This document shows positions 8,032 through 17,313 of a stretch of DNA of 64,000 nt, piece after piece. Position numbers and translations under genes: made by a program. The notes under the pieces are model-generated. The model made no database searches, had not been told where the DNA came from, and worked only from the letters and a program-made list of their open reading frames with translations. Position 1 is the stretch's first letter, and each line of letters starts with the position of its first letter. The stretch is from Pedobacter metabolipauper (GTDB lineage Bacteria > Bacteroidota > Bacteroidia > Sphingobacteriales > Sphingobacteriaceae): the NCBI RefSeq assembly GCF_004362715.1, contig NZ_SNYC01000007.1, forward strand, positions 186,001 through 250,000, in the 5' to 3' direction.

Positions 8032-10950
8032 ATGAGCAAGTCCCTAATCATCATTCTGCTTTTATGCGCTTTTACCCATTCAAGAAGCCTTAGTCAGATC
8101 GCTACACCCCAGATACTTAACTACACCAATGACAATTATAAGGCAGGGATCCAGAACTGGGATCTGGCGCAGGACCGTAACGGAATTCTGTATTTTGCAA
8201 ATAACGAAGGGCTGCTCACTTTTAACGGAAGATTTTGGAACCTGATCAGGCTCCCTAACTTAACCTGTGTAAGATCTGTTGAGATTGACCATAAGAACAG
8301 GATCTTTGTAGGCGGTCAGGATGAGGCAGGGTATTATTTCCCCGAAGAGAACGGGATCTTAAAATACCATTCCATCATTCCGCTGGTACCGGAGAAGTAC
8401 CGTAAATTTGCCGATGTATGGAATGTATCCATCCTGGAAGATGCCGTTGTTTTTAGAACCACAAACGTGATCCTCTATTACAAAGATGGTGTAGTGAAAG
8501 CTTACCCGCCAGATGTTTCCTGGGAATTTGCAGGCAAGGGCAACAATAAATTGTTTGCCCATTCCAAAGGAAAAGGACTAATGATCTTTGATGATGGCGC
8601 CTGGATGCCTTATTGCAATGATCCGGTATTAAACCGGTCTGCAGTTACCTCCATGATGGAGTATAATAAGGATACACTGCTGGTATCTACCTTAAAGAAC
8701 GGGTTATTCTTAATGGTCAATGGTCAGCTTATCCCAAAAAAGACAAGCTTTGATCAGACTTTTTATAACGACAGGATTTACGCAGCAAGTAAAATAGATA
8801 CGGATAAATACGTGATAGGAACTACTTCCGGGGGGATCATGGTTATCAACAAGAATGGCAGGCTAATTCAAAAATATACCTATAAAGACGGGCTTCAAAA
8901 CAATAACGTAAGAGGCATTATCACCGATAAGAATAAAAACCTATGGCTGGCCCTTGATGATGGGATAGATTATATCGCGATCAACAGCGCGGTTAAAAAC
9001 ATCTTTCCAGATAAAAATAAACAGGTAACCAGCTACGCAATCAGAAGCTTTAACCAGACGCTTTATATTGGAACTTCCAATGGCTTATATGCTACACCTA
9101 TTGAACCCGGCATTAAAGACCTTAGCCTTTCTAAGGGATCCTTTTCTGAAGTTCCAAATTCAAAGGGGCAGGTCTGGAACCTGGATGAAATCAATAATAA
9201 ACTTTTAATGGCGCATGAAGACGGCTTCTTTATCGTTGAAAACAATAAGGCCAAACAAATCTATGCGGTTCCCGGTACCTGGTTGTTTGAACCGGTATCT
9301 GATGTTTTTCCATCAAACCATATCATTGCGGGTACCTACCTTGGTTTACAAAAGATCAGTTATGCCAATGGGAATTTTACCAATGGCGGAAAGATTGAAG
9401 GGCGGCGGGAAGAATCGCTGCGGTTTATTGCGTTCGATTCCAGCAACCACATCTGGGCATCACATCCTTATCATGGGGTTTATAAAATGGAACTGTCTGC
9501 AGACTATCGTAAAATTAAAAAATATACGTTGTTTACAGACCGTGAAGGATTGCCTTCCCATCTTTATAATTATGTATTTAAAATAAAGAACAGGGTAGTT
9601 GTGGCCACTGAAGATGGTGTTTATGAATATGATGAAGCCAAACGCAGGTTTAAGCCATTTCAACTACTTTATAGTGCACTTAAAGGTTTAAGTCTGCAGT
9701 ACCTTAAAGAAGACAATTTAGGAAATGTATGGTTTGTATCCGATAAAAAAGTTGGAATACTGGACTTTAGCCAGCCTTCGAAAAAGCAGCCTTTCTCCGT
9801 CCACTATTTTCCGCAGCTGGATGGTAAAGTGGTTGGGGGCTTTGAATCGGTCTATTTTTTAAACCCTGAAAACATATTCATCGGTGCAAATAAAGGCGCT
9901 TACCATGTAAATTATAGCAAATACCTGCAGAATATATCCAAGCCCACCATATTAATTGGCAGCGTTAAGCTTTTCGGTAAAAAAGACAGTGTAATTTTTG
10001 GCGGGTACTTTATGAAAGGAGACGGCCTTACCGAAGCTCAGGACCTTTCTAAGATCATGAAATTATCCAATGGATACAGCTCGCTCCATTTTGAATACTC
10101 ATCCACCTTATTTGAGCATCAAACCAATATTGAATTCAGCTACCAGCTCATTGGCTTTGATAAAAGCTGGTCGCCCTGGAACCAAAAAAGCGAAAAAGAC
10201 TACACCAATCTTCCTGCTGGTAAATATACCTTCAATGTAAAGGCCAGGAACAGCTTCAGCAATGAATCTGAGATCACATCGTATACCTTTGAGATACTTC
10301 CTGCCTGGTACCAAACGATTTGGATGTACCTGTTGTATATCATTATCCTGGCCATTATTATTCATGTGTCTTTTAAATGGCAAAAAGAGAAACATACCAT
10401 TGCGCAGGCCAGGTTAAGTTATCTGCATCAGCTGGAGCTGGACAGGTCAGAGAAGGAGATTGTAAGGCTGGAATACGAAAAATTAGAGGCCGATGTAAAT
10501 TATAAGAACAGGGAATTGTCTAACATGACAATGCACCTGGTTCAAAGAGGTAAGGTATTGGCAAGGATCAAGGAGGTGATCTCAACCATCATTAAGAACC
10601 ATGACATCAATGACAGCTCACCAAGCTTCAGGCATTTGATCCGGTTGATCCGGGATGTGGAGAAAAGTGACCAGGACTGGGATAATTTCTCGATGCATTT
10701 TAATACGGTAAATACAGATTTCTTCAATACACTTAAAGACCAGTTTCCGGATCTGACCCCAAATGAACTCAAGCTGAGCGCCTATCTTAAAATGAATCTC
10801 TCCACTAAGGAAATTGCCCAGCTAATGAATATAACCATTAAAGCAGTAGAAATAGGACGGTACCGGTTAAGAAAGAAACTGCATTTATCTCCAGAAACCA
10901 ACTTGTACGATTTCCTGATAAAAGTATCAAGAAATACAAAACAGGTATAA
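8032..10950 (+). CDS. SusR-like membrane regulator: beta-propeller sensor, Y_Y_Y domain, one TM, LuxR-type HTH
   Basis: 972 residues from the ATG at 8032; an upstream in-frame TTG lies in the preceding terminator. After a signal peptide (to about LSQ, residue 22) comes a large periplasmic two-component-regulator propeller with repeats such as WDLAQDRNGILYFANNEGLL. A Y_Y_Y domain (residues about 687-757) and one transmembrane helix (about 765-783) follow, then a cytoplasmic coiled coil and a C-terminal LuxR/FixJ-type helix-turn-helix (LTPNELKLSAYLKMNLSTKEIAQLM, about 908-965, quoted in part). There is no histidine kinase or receiver domain, so it should sense a glycan outside and bind DNA directly, as SusR does. 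It lies just upstream of susC, and the TGTAG repeats at 10990-11065 are its probable operator. Confidence 0.88.
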   Translation: MSKSLIIILLLCAFTHSRSLSQIATPQILNYTNDNYKAGIQNWDLAQDRNGILYFANNEGLLTFNGRFWNLIRLPNLTCVRSVEIDHKNRIFVGGQDEAGYYFPEENGILKYHSIIPLVPEKYRKFADVWNVSILEDAVVFRTTNVILYYKDGVVKAYPPDVSWEFAGKGNNKLFAHSKGKGLMIFDDGAWMPYCNDPVLNRSAVTSMMEYNKDTLLVSTLKNGLFLMVNGQLIPKKTSFDQTFYNDRIYAASKIDTDKYVIGTTSGGIMVINKNGRLIQKYTYKDGLQNNNVRGIITDKNKNLWLALDDGIDYIAINSAVKNIFPDKNKQVTSYAIRSFNQTLYIGTSNGLYATPIEPGIKDLSLSKGSFSEVPNSKGQVWNLDEINNKLLMAHEDGFFIVENNKAKQIYAVPGTWLFEPVSDVFPSNHIIAGTYLGLQKISYANGNFTNGGKIEGRREESLRFIAFDSSNHIWASHPYHGVYKMELSADYRKIKKYTLFTDREGLPSHLYNYVFKIKNRVVVATEDGVYEYDEAKRRFKPFQLLYSALKGLSLQYLKEDNLGNVWFVSDKKVGILDFSQPSKKQPFSVHYFPQLDGKVVGGFESVYFLNPENIFIGANKGAYHVNYSKYLQNISKPTILIGSVKLFGKKDSVIFGGYFMKGDGLTEAQDLSKIMKLSNGYSSLHFEYSSTLFEHQTNIEFSYQLIGFDKSWSPWNQKSEKDYTNLPAGKYTFNVKARNSFSNESEITSYTFEILPAWYQTIWMYLLYIIILAIIIHVSFKWQKEKHTIAQARLSYLHQLELDRSEKEIVRLEYEKLEADVNYKNRELSNMTMHLVQRGKVLARIKEVISTIIKNHDINDSSPSFRHLIRLIRDVEKSDQDWDNFSMHFNTVNTDFFNTLKDQFPDLTPNELKLSAYLKMNLSTKEIAQLMNITIKAVEIGRYRLRKKLHLSPETNLYDFLIKVSRNTKQV

Positions 10951-10989
10951 AAATATAACCTTTTGATTATTAATAATTTAATTATCTGC

Positions 10990-11065
10990 TGTAGTGGTGT
11001 TGTAGGGCTTATTTAGCCTGAATAACTAATTTATTAGCCCGATTGTAGTGGCTGTGTAGGGGGGC
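10990..11065 (+). repeat. Four TGTAG(T/G)G direct repeats, likely operator of the SusR-like regulator
   Basis: TGTAGTGGTGT starts at 10990 and TGTAGGGC at 11001. TGTAGTGGCTG starts at 11044 and TGTAGGGGGG at 11055. Within each pair the copies are 11 bp apart, and the pairs are 54 bp apart, so all four lie on nearly the same helix face. Relative to a transcription start predicted near 11107, the pairs fall at about -42 to -63 and -99 to -117, a position suited to activation. Confidence 0.7.
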
Positions 11066-11094
11066 ATATTTATACAATCTATCGTGCCCTGCTA

Positions 11095-11102
11095 TAGCTT
11101 TG
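11095..11102 (+). promoter_or_regulatory. Predicted -7 box for susC (TAGCTTTG)
   Basis: Exact TAnnTTTG match, 67 bp before the susC ATG. No TTG is found at the -33 distance, which fits a promoter that depends on the activator bound at the TGTAG repeats. Confidence 0.6.
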
Positions 11103-11169
11103 ACCTTAGCTGCAACCGCCAGGGAGCAGTTAATTAACCAAATATTTAACCAAATATAAATCTTAGTGT

Positions 11170-14100
11170 ATGAAAAGAAGTATTACGCTTATTTTCTTTG
11201 TTTACTGTTTACTAATAGCACCTTTTGTCGCCCAGGCACAGGAAGTAACAGTAACAGGCAGAGTAACGGACAAGGCTGAAGGAAAACCTTTACCCGGTGT
11301 TACCGTAACCTTGCAGGGAACAACCCGGGCAACAATGACAAACGCTTCCGGAGTCTTTAGTATTTCAGTGCCAGCAGGTTCAAAACTTGAATTTAAAATG
11401 CTGGGAATGAAACCACAAACCGTTACCATAACAGGTAACACAGCCAATGTAACTTTAGAAGAAGATCAAACGGACCTGACCGAAGTGGTCGTAATTGGTT
11501 ACGGTACTCAAAAGAAGAGTGTGGTAACCGGTGCGATTTCCAGTGTTAAGGCCTCAGATCTGGAAAACATGCCAGTTACCCGTATCGAGCAATCCTTGCA
11601 GGGTAGAACAGCTGGTTTAACCATTACCGGTGCTTCCGGTCAGCCAGGTTCGGGCGCTACGTTACGTATCAGGGGTACAACAACCATTGGTAACAGCGAC
11701 GCCCTTTACATTGTTGACGGGGTTCAGGTAGACGGTGGTATAGATTATCTGAACCAATCGGATATTGAATCCATCGAAGTGCTTAAAGATGCAGCATCTG
11801 CATCCATCTACGGTGCACGTGGTGGTAATGGAGTAGTACTGGTCACTACAAAAAAGGGAAAAGATACAGATGGCAGGGTACGGGTTAACTACAATGGATT
11901 TGTAGGCACCCAGGCTCCTGACCACAGGCTTGACCTGTTAAATGCAACGCAGTATGCCATTCTTTACAATGAGGCTGCGGTAGCAGGTTCAACCGCTGCA
12001 GATCCAACAACCGCCATCCGCTTTGCAAACCCTTCGTCTTTAGGCGTGGGTACAGACTGGCAGAAAGAGGTATTTAACAACAGTGCCTTATGGCATAATC
12101 AGGAATTGAGTTTTCAGGGCGGAACAGCCAGGTCTACTTATTTCAGCTCTTTCGGTTATTTAGACCAGGAAGGTATTGTTGCCAGCAAAAATTCCAGATA
12201 CAAAAGATTTACCGCACGGTTCAACTCACAGCATAAAATAACCAATGCCATTACTTTTGGTAATAACATCGGTTATACACGGATCAATAATGTCGGCGTA
12301 GCAACAAATGATGAATACGGATCGCCATTGGTTCGTGCCATCAACATGGATCCGATCACGCCGGCTGTGGAAACGGATCCGGCTAAATACAATGCACCTC
12401 CATATACTACCTTCCCGGTGGTTAGGAACAGTGCTGGCCTGCCATATGGAATTTCTCCTTATGCACAGTCAGAAATATTAAACCCGCTTGCAGCACTTGC
12501 TGTTGCACAGGGAAATAGCTGGTCTGATAAGATCGTAGGAAATGTATTCATAGAAGTTGAACCTATAAAAGGTTTAAAACTGAGATCATCAGGTGGTGTG
12601 GACCTGGCTTTCTGGGGCGACCAGAATTTCAGACCGGTTTATTATTTATCACCTACATCTGAATCGAAATTAAATGCCTATACCCGTAACTCCAATCGTG
12701 GCTTATTCTGGAACTTAGAGAATACGGCAACCTACACAAAAACCATTGGCAGCCATAACTTCCAGGTTCTTGCCGGTATATCTGCACAAAAGAACCGCGG
12801 AGAAACCCAGGGCGGAGTTAAAGAAGGCCTTCCGGTAAATACGCTCAAAGAAGCCTCACTTCAGTTCCCGGTAGCACGTACCAATACTGATTTTTATGGC
12901 GGAGAGTATTTAAGTACACTGAACTCTCTATTTGGTCGTTTAACTTATGATTATCAGGAGAAGTACCTGTTTACAGGGATCATTCGCCGTGACGGTTCTT
13001 CCCGTTTCGGACCAAACAATAAATATGGTTATTTCCCGTCTGCATCATTGGGATGGGTAGCCTCTAAAGAAGAATTTTTCCCGGAGAACAAAGTTGTTTC
13101 GCTGTTGAAATTCAGAGGATCTTATGGGGTAACGGGTAATGACCGGATCGGTGATTTCAGATACCTGCCAACAGTGAGCGGAGGCAGAAACTATAGTGTG
13201 GGTACCGGACTGGTTCCTGTACTGGTAAATGGAGTGAGTCCGAATGCGTTGGCAAATCCTGACCTGCAGTGGGAAGAGACCTCTTCAACAAATATTGGTG
13301 TAGACGCCATATTGTTTGGTGGCCTTACTTTTACTGCAGACTGGTTTACGAAAAAAACTACAGAGATGCTGCTTGATGTTCAGGTGCCATTGTATGTAGG
13401 TAACAATGGACCGGTTGGTAACATTGCTACATTAACCAACAAAGGTTTAGAATTTGAACTTGGCTATAGCAGAACAATTGGTGAGTTTAATTTTAAAGCC
13501 AACGGTAATGCCACCTTCATTAAAAACAACATTGAGTTTCTTGGAGATGATAAAGAGTTCTTAAACGGAGCAAGGATCACGCCTCAGGGTTTGGAGATTA
13601 CACGTACTGCTGTTGGACACGCAATCGGTTCATTTTATGGATACCGTTCTGAAGGTCTGTTCCAGAATGCCGCAGATGTTGCCAACTATAAAAATGCTGC
13701 AGGAACACCTATCCAGCCGAACGCAAAACCAGGAGATATCCGCTTTGCAGATATCAATGGTGATGGAAGCATCAGCGATGCCGACAGGGAGTTTTTGGGT
13801 GATCCAACGCCAGATTTTAGTTATGGTTTAACCTTATCTGCCGCCTGGAAAAGTTTAGACTTCCTTGTATTCGGACAAGGTGTTGCCGGAAACCAGATCT
13901 TTAACGGTTTACGTCGTTTTGACTTGCCTTCTTCAAACTTTACCACCGCTGCACTGGGCCGGTGGACCGGTGAAGGATCAACAAATACATTTCCAAGATT
14001 GACCACTGCCGATAATAATCAAAACTTTAGCAGGGTATCAAAAATGTTTATTGAAAAAGGAGATTATTTTAGAATAAAAACCATTCAGCTAGGTTATACG

Positions 14101-14289
14101 CTCCCAAATGCAACCAGCAAGAAAGCAGGTGTAGACAAGGTTAGGCTTTATATAATGGCAAATAACCTGTTAACATTTACAAAATACAGCGGTTACGACC
14201 CGGAAATTGGTGGTGGCAGCTACGGTATTGACCGGGGTTATTATCCTCAGGCAAGAAGTTTCTTTGTGGGTTTAAATGTTGGCTTCTAA
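11170..14289 (+). CDS. SusC/RagA-family TonB-linked outer-membrane transporter
   Basis: 1039 residues, a usual SusC size. The signal peptide ends at AQAQ (about residue 24). A carboxypeptidase-regulatory-like domain (about 25-98) contains KPLPGVTVTLQGT. The SusC hallmark TEVVVIGYGTQKK follows at about 104-116, then the plug (RGTTTIGNSDALYIVDGVQV, SIYGARGGNGVVLVTTKKGK) and a 22-strand barrel ending in an aromatic-rich terminus (FFVGLNVGF). It imports oligosaccharides across the outer membrane using TonB energy, with the SusD protein downstream acting as lid. The substrate is inferred from the locus enzymes to be a beta-glucan oligosaccharide. Confidence 0.95.
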   Translation: MKRSITLIFFVYCLLIAPFVAQAQEVTVTGRVTDKAEGKPLPGVTVTLQGTTRATMTNASGVFSISVPAGSKLEFKMLGMKPQTVTITGNTANVTLEEDQTDLTEVVVIGYGTQKKSVVTGAISSVKASDLENMPVTRIEQSLQGRTAGLTITGASGQPGSGATLRIRGTTTIGNSDALYIVDGVQVDGGIDYLNQSDIESIEVLKDAASASIYGARGGNGVVLVTTKKGKDTDGRVRVNYNGFVGTQAPDHRLDLLNATQYAILYNEAAVAGSTAADPTTAIRFANPSSLGVGTDWQKEVFNNSALWHNQELSFQGGTARSTYFSSFGYLDQEGIVASKNSRYKRFTARFNSQHKITNAITFGNNIGYTRINNVGVATNDEYGSPLVRAINMDPITPAVETDPAKYNAPPYTTFPVVRNSAGLPYGISPYAQSEILNPLAALAVAQGNSWSDKIVGNVFIEVEPIKGLKLRSSGGVDLAFWGDQNFRPVYYLSPTSESKLNAYTRNSNRGLFWNLENTATYTKTIGSHNFQVLAGISAQKNRGETQGGVKEGLPVNTLKEASLQFPVARTNTDFYGGEYLSTLNSLFGRLTYDYQEKYLFTGIIRRDGSSRFGPNNKYGYFPSASLGWVASKEEFFPENKVVSLLKFRGSYGVTGNDRIGDFRYLPTVSGGRNYSVGTGLVPVLVNGVSPNALANPDLQWEETSSTNIGVDAILFGGLTFTADWFTKKTTEMLLDVQVPLYVGNNGPVGNIATLTNKGLEFELGYSRTIGEFNFKANGNATFIKNNIEFLGDDKEFLNGARITPQGLEITRTAVGHAIGSFYGYRSEGLFQNAADVANYKNAAGTPIQPNAKPGDIRFADINGDGSISDADREFLGDPTPDFSYGLTLSAAWKSLDFLVFGQGVAGNQIFNGLRRFDLPSSNFTTAALGRWTGEGSTNTFPRLTTADNNQNFSRVSKMFIEKGDYFRIKTIQLGYTLPNATSKKAGVDKVRLYIMANNLLTFTKYSGYDPEIGGGSYGIDRGYYPQARSFFVGLNVGF

Positions 14290-14305
14290 TCTAATACGTA
14301 AGATC

Positions 14306-15805
14306 ATGAAATTTAAGAATATAAAATATACCATCGCTGTTTTAGCGATCATGCAGGTCACAGTTTCCTGTAAAAAAGATTTTTTGGAATTAACGCCAAG
14401 AGGTACGGCCCTGGAAGGCAATTTTTATAAAACAGAAGAAGAAGTTTATCAGGGTTTAATTGCGGCTTATGATGTAATGCAATGGGGAACATCCGGCGGT
14501 TATACCATGAAGATGCCTTTGCTTACTGCAGCATCTGATGATTCTTATGCCGGAGGGAGCAGTCCTTCAGATCAGCCTAACTGGGTGGCATATGATAACT
14601 TTAAAATGGATTCCAGGTTAGGGCCACAGGTTGGTCTATGGTCTAAAAGCTATACTGGCATTAACAGGGCCAATTTATTGCTAAGCAAGATGGAAGGCAA
14701 TACGGCACTAAGTGCGGCTTTTAAAGACCGTGTTACCGCCGAAGCTAAATTTATCCGTGCTTATTTCTATTTTGATCTTGTTCGCTTGTTTGGCCGTGTT
14801 CCATTGATCACTAAGGTTTTACCTACCAGTGAGTTGTATACACAGCAGCAATCTGCTCCTGCAGAGATCTATGCACAAATAGAAAAAGATCTGAAAGAAG
14901 CCTATCCGGCTCTTCCGGCTCCGGTTGCCGCTGCCGAAAAAGGAAGGGTTTCTCAGGGAGCTGCGAAGGCACTGCTTGGAAAAGTACTTTTATATACCAA
15001 TGACAATGCAAAAATTGCCGAAGCAGCAACGCTTTTAAGAGAGGTAAACTCCAATTATGGATATGCATTACTGGGTAGCTTTGCGGCCATTTTTGATCCA
15101 AATAACAAGTTTAGCTCAGAATCGATCCTTGAAATTCCACACTCAAATAATGCAGCCTGGGGAGACTGGGGTTGGGTTAATGGTGGTGAAGGTAATGTTG
15201 CCCCTCAATATGTAGGAGCAGACAGCTATAAAGGACCGGTTTATTCCAATGGATGGGGTTTTTGCCCGATTACCGAAAGCCTGGTTGATTTCATGAAAAA
15301 TGATCCGCGTTTTCAGTATACCATCATTGATGGTAAAGCATTGAAAGCGGAAGGGGCAACCTATACGGCAAGGTACCAGAATACGGATTATTTCATTAAG
15401 AAATATGCCCCGGTAGCTGCAGTAAGGGCAACCAGTGGTACTGCTGAACTGAACTGGCCGATCAATGAAATAGAGATCCGTTTGGCTGATACGTACTTAA
15501 TGGAAGCAGAAGCTTTAGTGAGATCCGGAGGAGATGTAACCCGCGCCAAGACCATGCTAGACCTGGTTAGAGGAAGGATGAATCTGGGAAGCGTAGCACC
15601 TACACTGGATAATATTTACAACGAACGCCGTATGGAACTGGCCACAGAAGGCCACCGTTTCTTTGATCTGGTACGTACCAACAGAGCTGTAGCGGTGCTT
15701 GGCCCGGTAGGCTATACAGCGAATAGAAGTGAATATCTGCCCATTCCACAAGGTGAGATTGATATCACTAAAAACGCAATTAAACAAAATCCTGGTTATA
15801 ATTAA
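14306..15805 (+). CDS. SusD/RagB-family nutrient-binding outer-membrane lipoprotein
   Basis: 499 residues from the ATG at 14306. A longer reading overlaps the end of susC, but the chosen start gives a lipoprotein signal ending VTVSC, lipidated Cys at about residue 22, followed by KKD, as is typical of surface lipoproteins in this phylum. The start DFLELTPRG, the helical TPR-like core (AKFIRAYFYFDLVRLFG) and the C-terminal NERRMELATEGHRFFDLVR are standard SusD marks. It binds glycan at the cell surface and closes over the SusC barrel. The gene follows the SusC stop by 16 bp. Confidence 0.95.
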   Translation: MKFKNIKYTIAVLAIMQVTVSCKKDFLELTPRGTALEGNFYKTEEEVYQGLIAAYDVMQWGTSGGYTMKMPLLTAASDDSYAGGSSPSDQPNWVAYDNFKMDSRLGPQVGLWSKSYTGINRANLLLSKMEGNTALSAAFKDRVTAEAKFIRAYFYFDLVRLFGRVPLITKVLPTSELYTQQQSAPAEIYAQIEKDLKEAYPALPAPVAAAEKGRVSQGAAKALLGKVLLYTNDNAKIAEAATLLREVNSNYGYALLGSFAAIFDPNNKFSSESILEIPHSNNAAWGDWGWVNGGEGNVAPQYVGADSYKGPVYSNGWGFCPITESLVDFMKNDPRFQYTIIDGKALKAEGATYTARYQNTDYFIKKYAPVAAVRATSGTAELNWPINEIEIRLADTYLMEAEALVRSGGDVTRAKTMLDLVRGRMNLGSVAPTLDNIYNERRMELATEGHRFFDLVRTNRAVAVLGPVGYTANRSEYLPIPQGEIDITKNAIKQNPGYN

Positions 15806-15817
15806 TCATTTCAGCAT

Positions 15818-17224
15818 ATGAAAACTAACAATATTTTTATAAAATCATTCCCTTACCTGTTAATGGGTTTAATTTTAATAACGGGGGCCTGTAAAAGAAC
15901 AGAATTTCCGGATGAAGGGATGGCTGCACCCGTAGCTGCCGACGTGAAGTTCTCCGCTACTCCTAAAAGTGCCAATGCAAACATCATCGACTTTAAAAAT
16001 GAGTCGGAAGGATTTAAAGCAATCTGGGACCTTGGTAACGGTGCATCTGGTGAGGGAAGTACCATCTCAGGGTCTTATCCTGAAGCGGGTACTTATACCG
16101 TGAAACTAACCATCTTTACCAAAGGCGGATATGCAACAACAACAAAACAAGTGATCATTGCACAAACCAATACATCCATGCTGACTGGTCCGGATTACGA
16201 CCTGCTTACTGGTGGTGCGGTGAGTGCAGCAGGTAAAACCTGGGTAGTAGATAAAGAAAAGTCAGGCCATTTGGGCGTAGGTCCCATCGGTTCCGGAAGC
16301 GCAGAATGGTACAATGCTGACCCGAATGAAAAGGCAACTGCGGGTTTCTACGATGACGAGATGACCTTTAATACCAATGGGTTAAAATACACGTATAAAA
16401 ACAATGGTACTACATTTGTAAACGGGGCCAATGGTGCAGGTTTGGGCGGAACTGTTCAGGCTAATGACTTTACGGTCAACTTTACGCCGCCAACAAATAT
16501 GACCTGGAACTTTTCGCAAACCGGTTCTCAGCGCTTTATCAATATCTCAAATAACGGATTCCTGGCCTATTATACCGGAGTTTCTAAGTTTGAAATTATT
16601 ACGCTGACTGAAAATGAACTGTATGTGAAATTTGCAGACCGGGCAAATGCTGGTAATGCCTGGTGGGTTCGCATGGTTCCAAAAGGATATGTTCATCCGG
16701 TAATTCCTGTAGAACCTAAACCATTAAGAGCAGCGAGCTTAAATGATGATTTTGATGCAAATGGTAATGTAACCTGGCTTGCAGAAAATATCAACTATAA
16801 AAGAGCTTACGATAACCCGGCACCAGTACCAATCAATGCATCAGCTAAAGTAGGTTTTTATGCCAAAATGGATGGAGACAACTTCCAGTATGGTAACCTG
16901 CAGACCACATTGAACCACCGCTTTGACCTGACTACAAAAAATAAGATCAAACTGAAAGTGTTTATTCCCGGCTATAATGACTTTACCAAAGTAAATCCTA
17001 AAGTCGCCATTAAGCTGCAGAATTCACTATTAGGCGGTAACTCATGGACTACCCAGAGGGAAGTTGCCCATGTTATTACTGAATTTAATAAATGGATAGA
17101 ACTCGAATTTGACTTCTCTGCATTTGCTGCCGACGATGTTTACGATAAGATCGTGGTTCAGCTGGGCGGAGAGGGACATCCATTCCCTGGAATATTCTAC
17201 ATTGATGATTTTGAATTTAAATAA
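15818..17224 (+). CDS. Surface glycan-binding lipoprotein with PKD domain (SusE position)
   Basis: 468 residues. The lipoprotein signal ends at ITGAC with Cys at about residue 25. A PKD-type immunoglobulin-like domain covers about residues 40-115 (WDLGNGASGEGSTISGSYPE, then TYTVKLTIFTKGGYATTTKQV). A middle beta-rich region and a C-terminal carbohydrate-binding-like beta sandwich (about 310-468, ending IFYIDDFEFK) follow. No catalytic motif is seen. Position right after SusD and the lipid anchor indicate a surface glycan-binding protein, matching the PKD proteins seen in laminarin loci. Ligand is inferred, not shown. Confidence 0.82.
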   Translation: MKTNNIFIKSFPYLLMGLILITGACKRTEFPDEGMAAPVAADVKFSATPKSANANIIDFKNESEGFKAIWDLGNGASGEGSTISGSYPEAGTYTVKLTIFTKGGYATTTKQVIIAQTNTSMLTGPDYDLLTGGAVSAAGKTWVVDKEKSGHLGVGPIGSGSAEWYNADPNEKATAGFYDDEMTFNTNGLKYTYKNNGTTFVNGANGAGLGGTVQANDFTVNFTPPTNMTWNFSQTGSQRFINISNNGFLAYYTGVSKFEIITLTENELYVKFADRANAGNAWWVRMVPKGYVHPVIPVEPKPLRAASLNDDFDANGNVTWLAENINYKRAYDNPAPVPINASAKVGFYAKMDGDNFQYGNLQTTLNHRFDLTTKNKIKLKVFIPGYNDFTKVNPKVAIKLQNSLLGGNSWTTQREVAHVITEFNKWIELEFDFSAFAADDVYDKIVVQLGGEGHPFPGIFYIDDFEFK

Positions 17225-17233
17225 CACGATAAC

Positions 17234-17293
17234 GTGTACAGGTTGGAATAATCCCGGCATAGCCCGGGGTTTCCAATCTGTACACTTATTTTT
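17234..17293 (+). terminator. Long hairpin inside the glucan locus, before GH16
   Basis: Outer arms of 15 bp (17234-17248 and 17271-17285) pair with one G-T wobble. An inner stem CCCGG/CCGGG lies in the loop, and TTATTTTT follows. It should terminate or strongly attenuate, or stabilise the 3' end of the susCD-SGBP message so that the surface proteins are made in excess over the enzymes. Confidence 0.75.
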
Positions 17294-17313
17294 CCTATCT
17301 TAAACAGCCGCAT

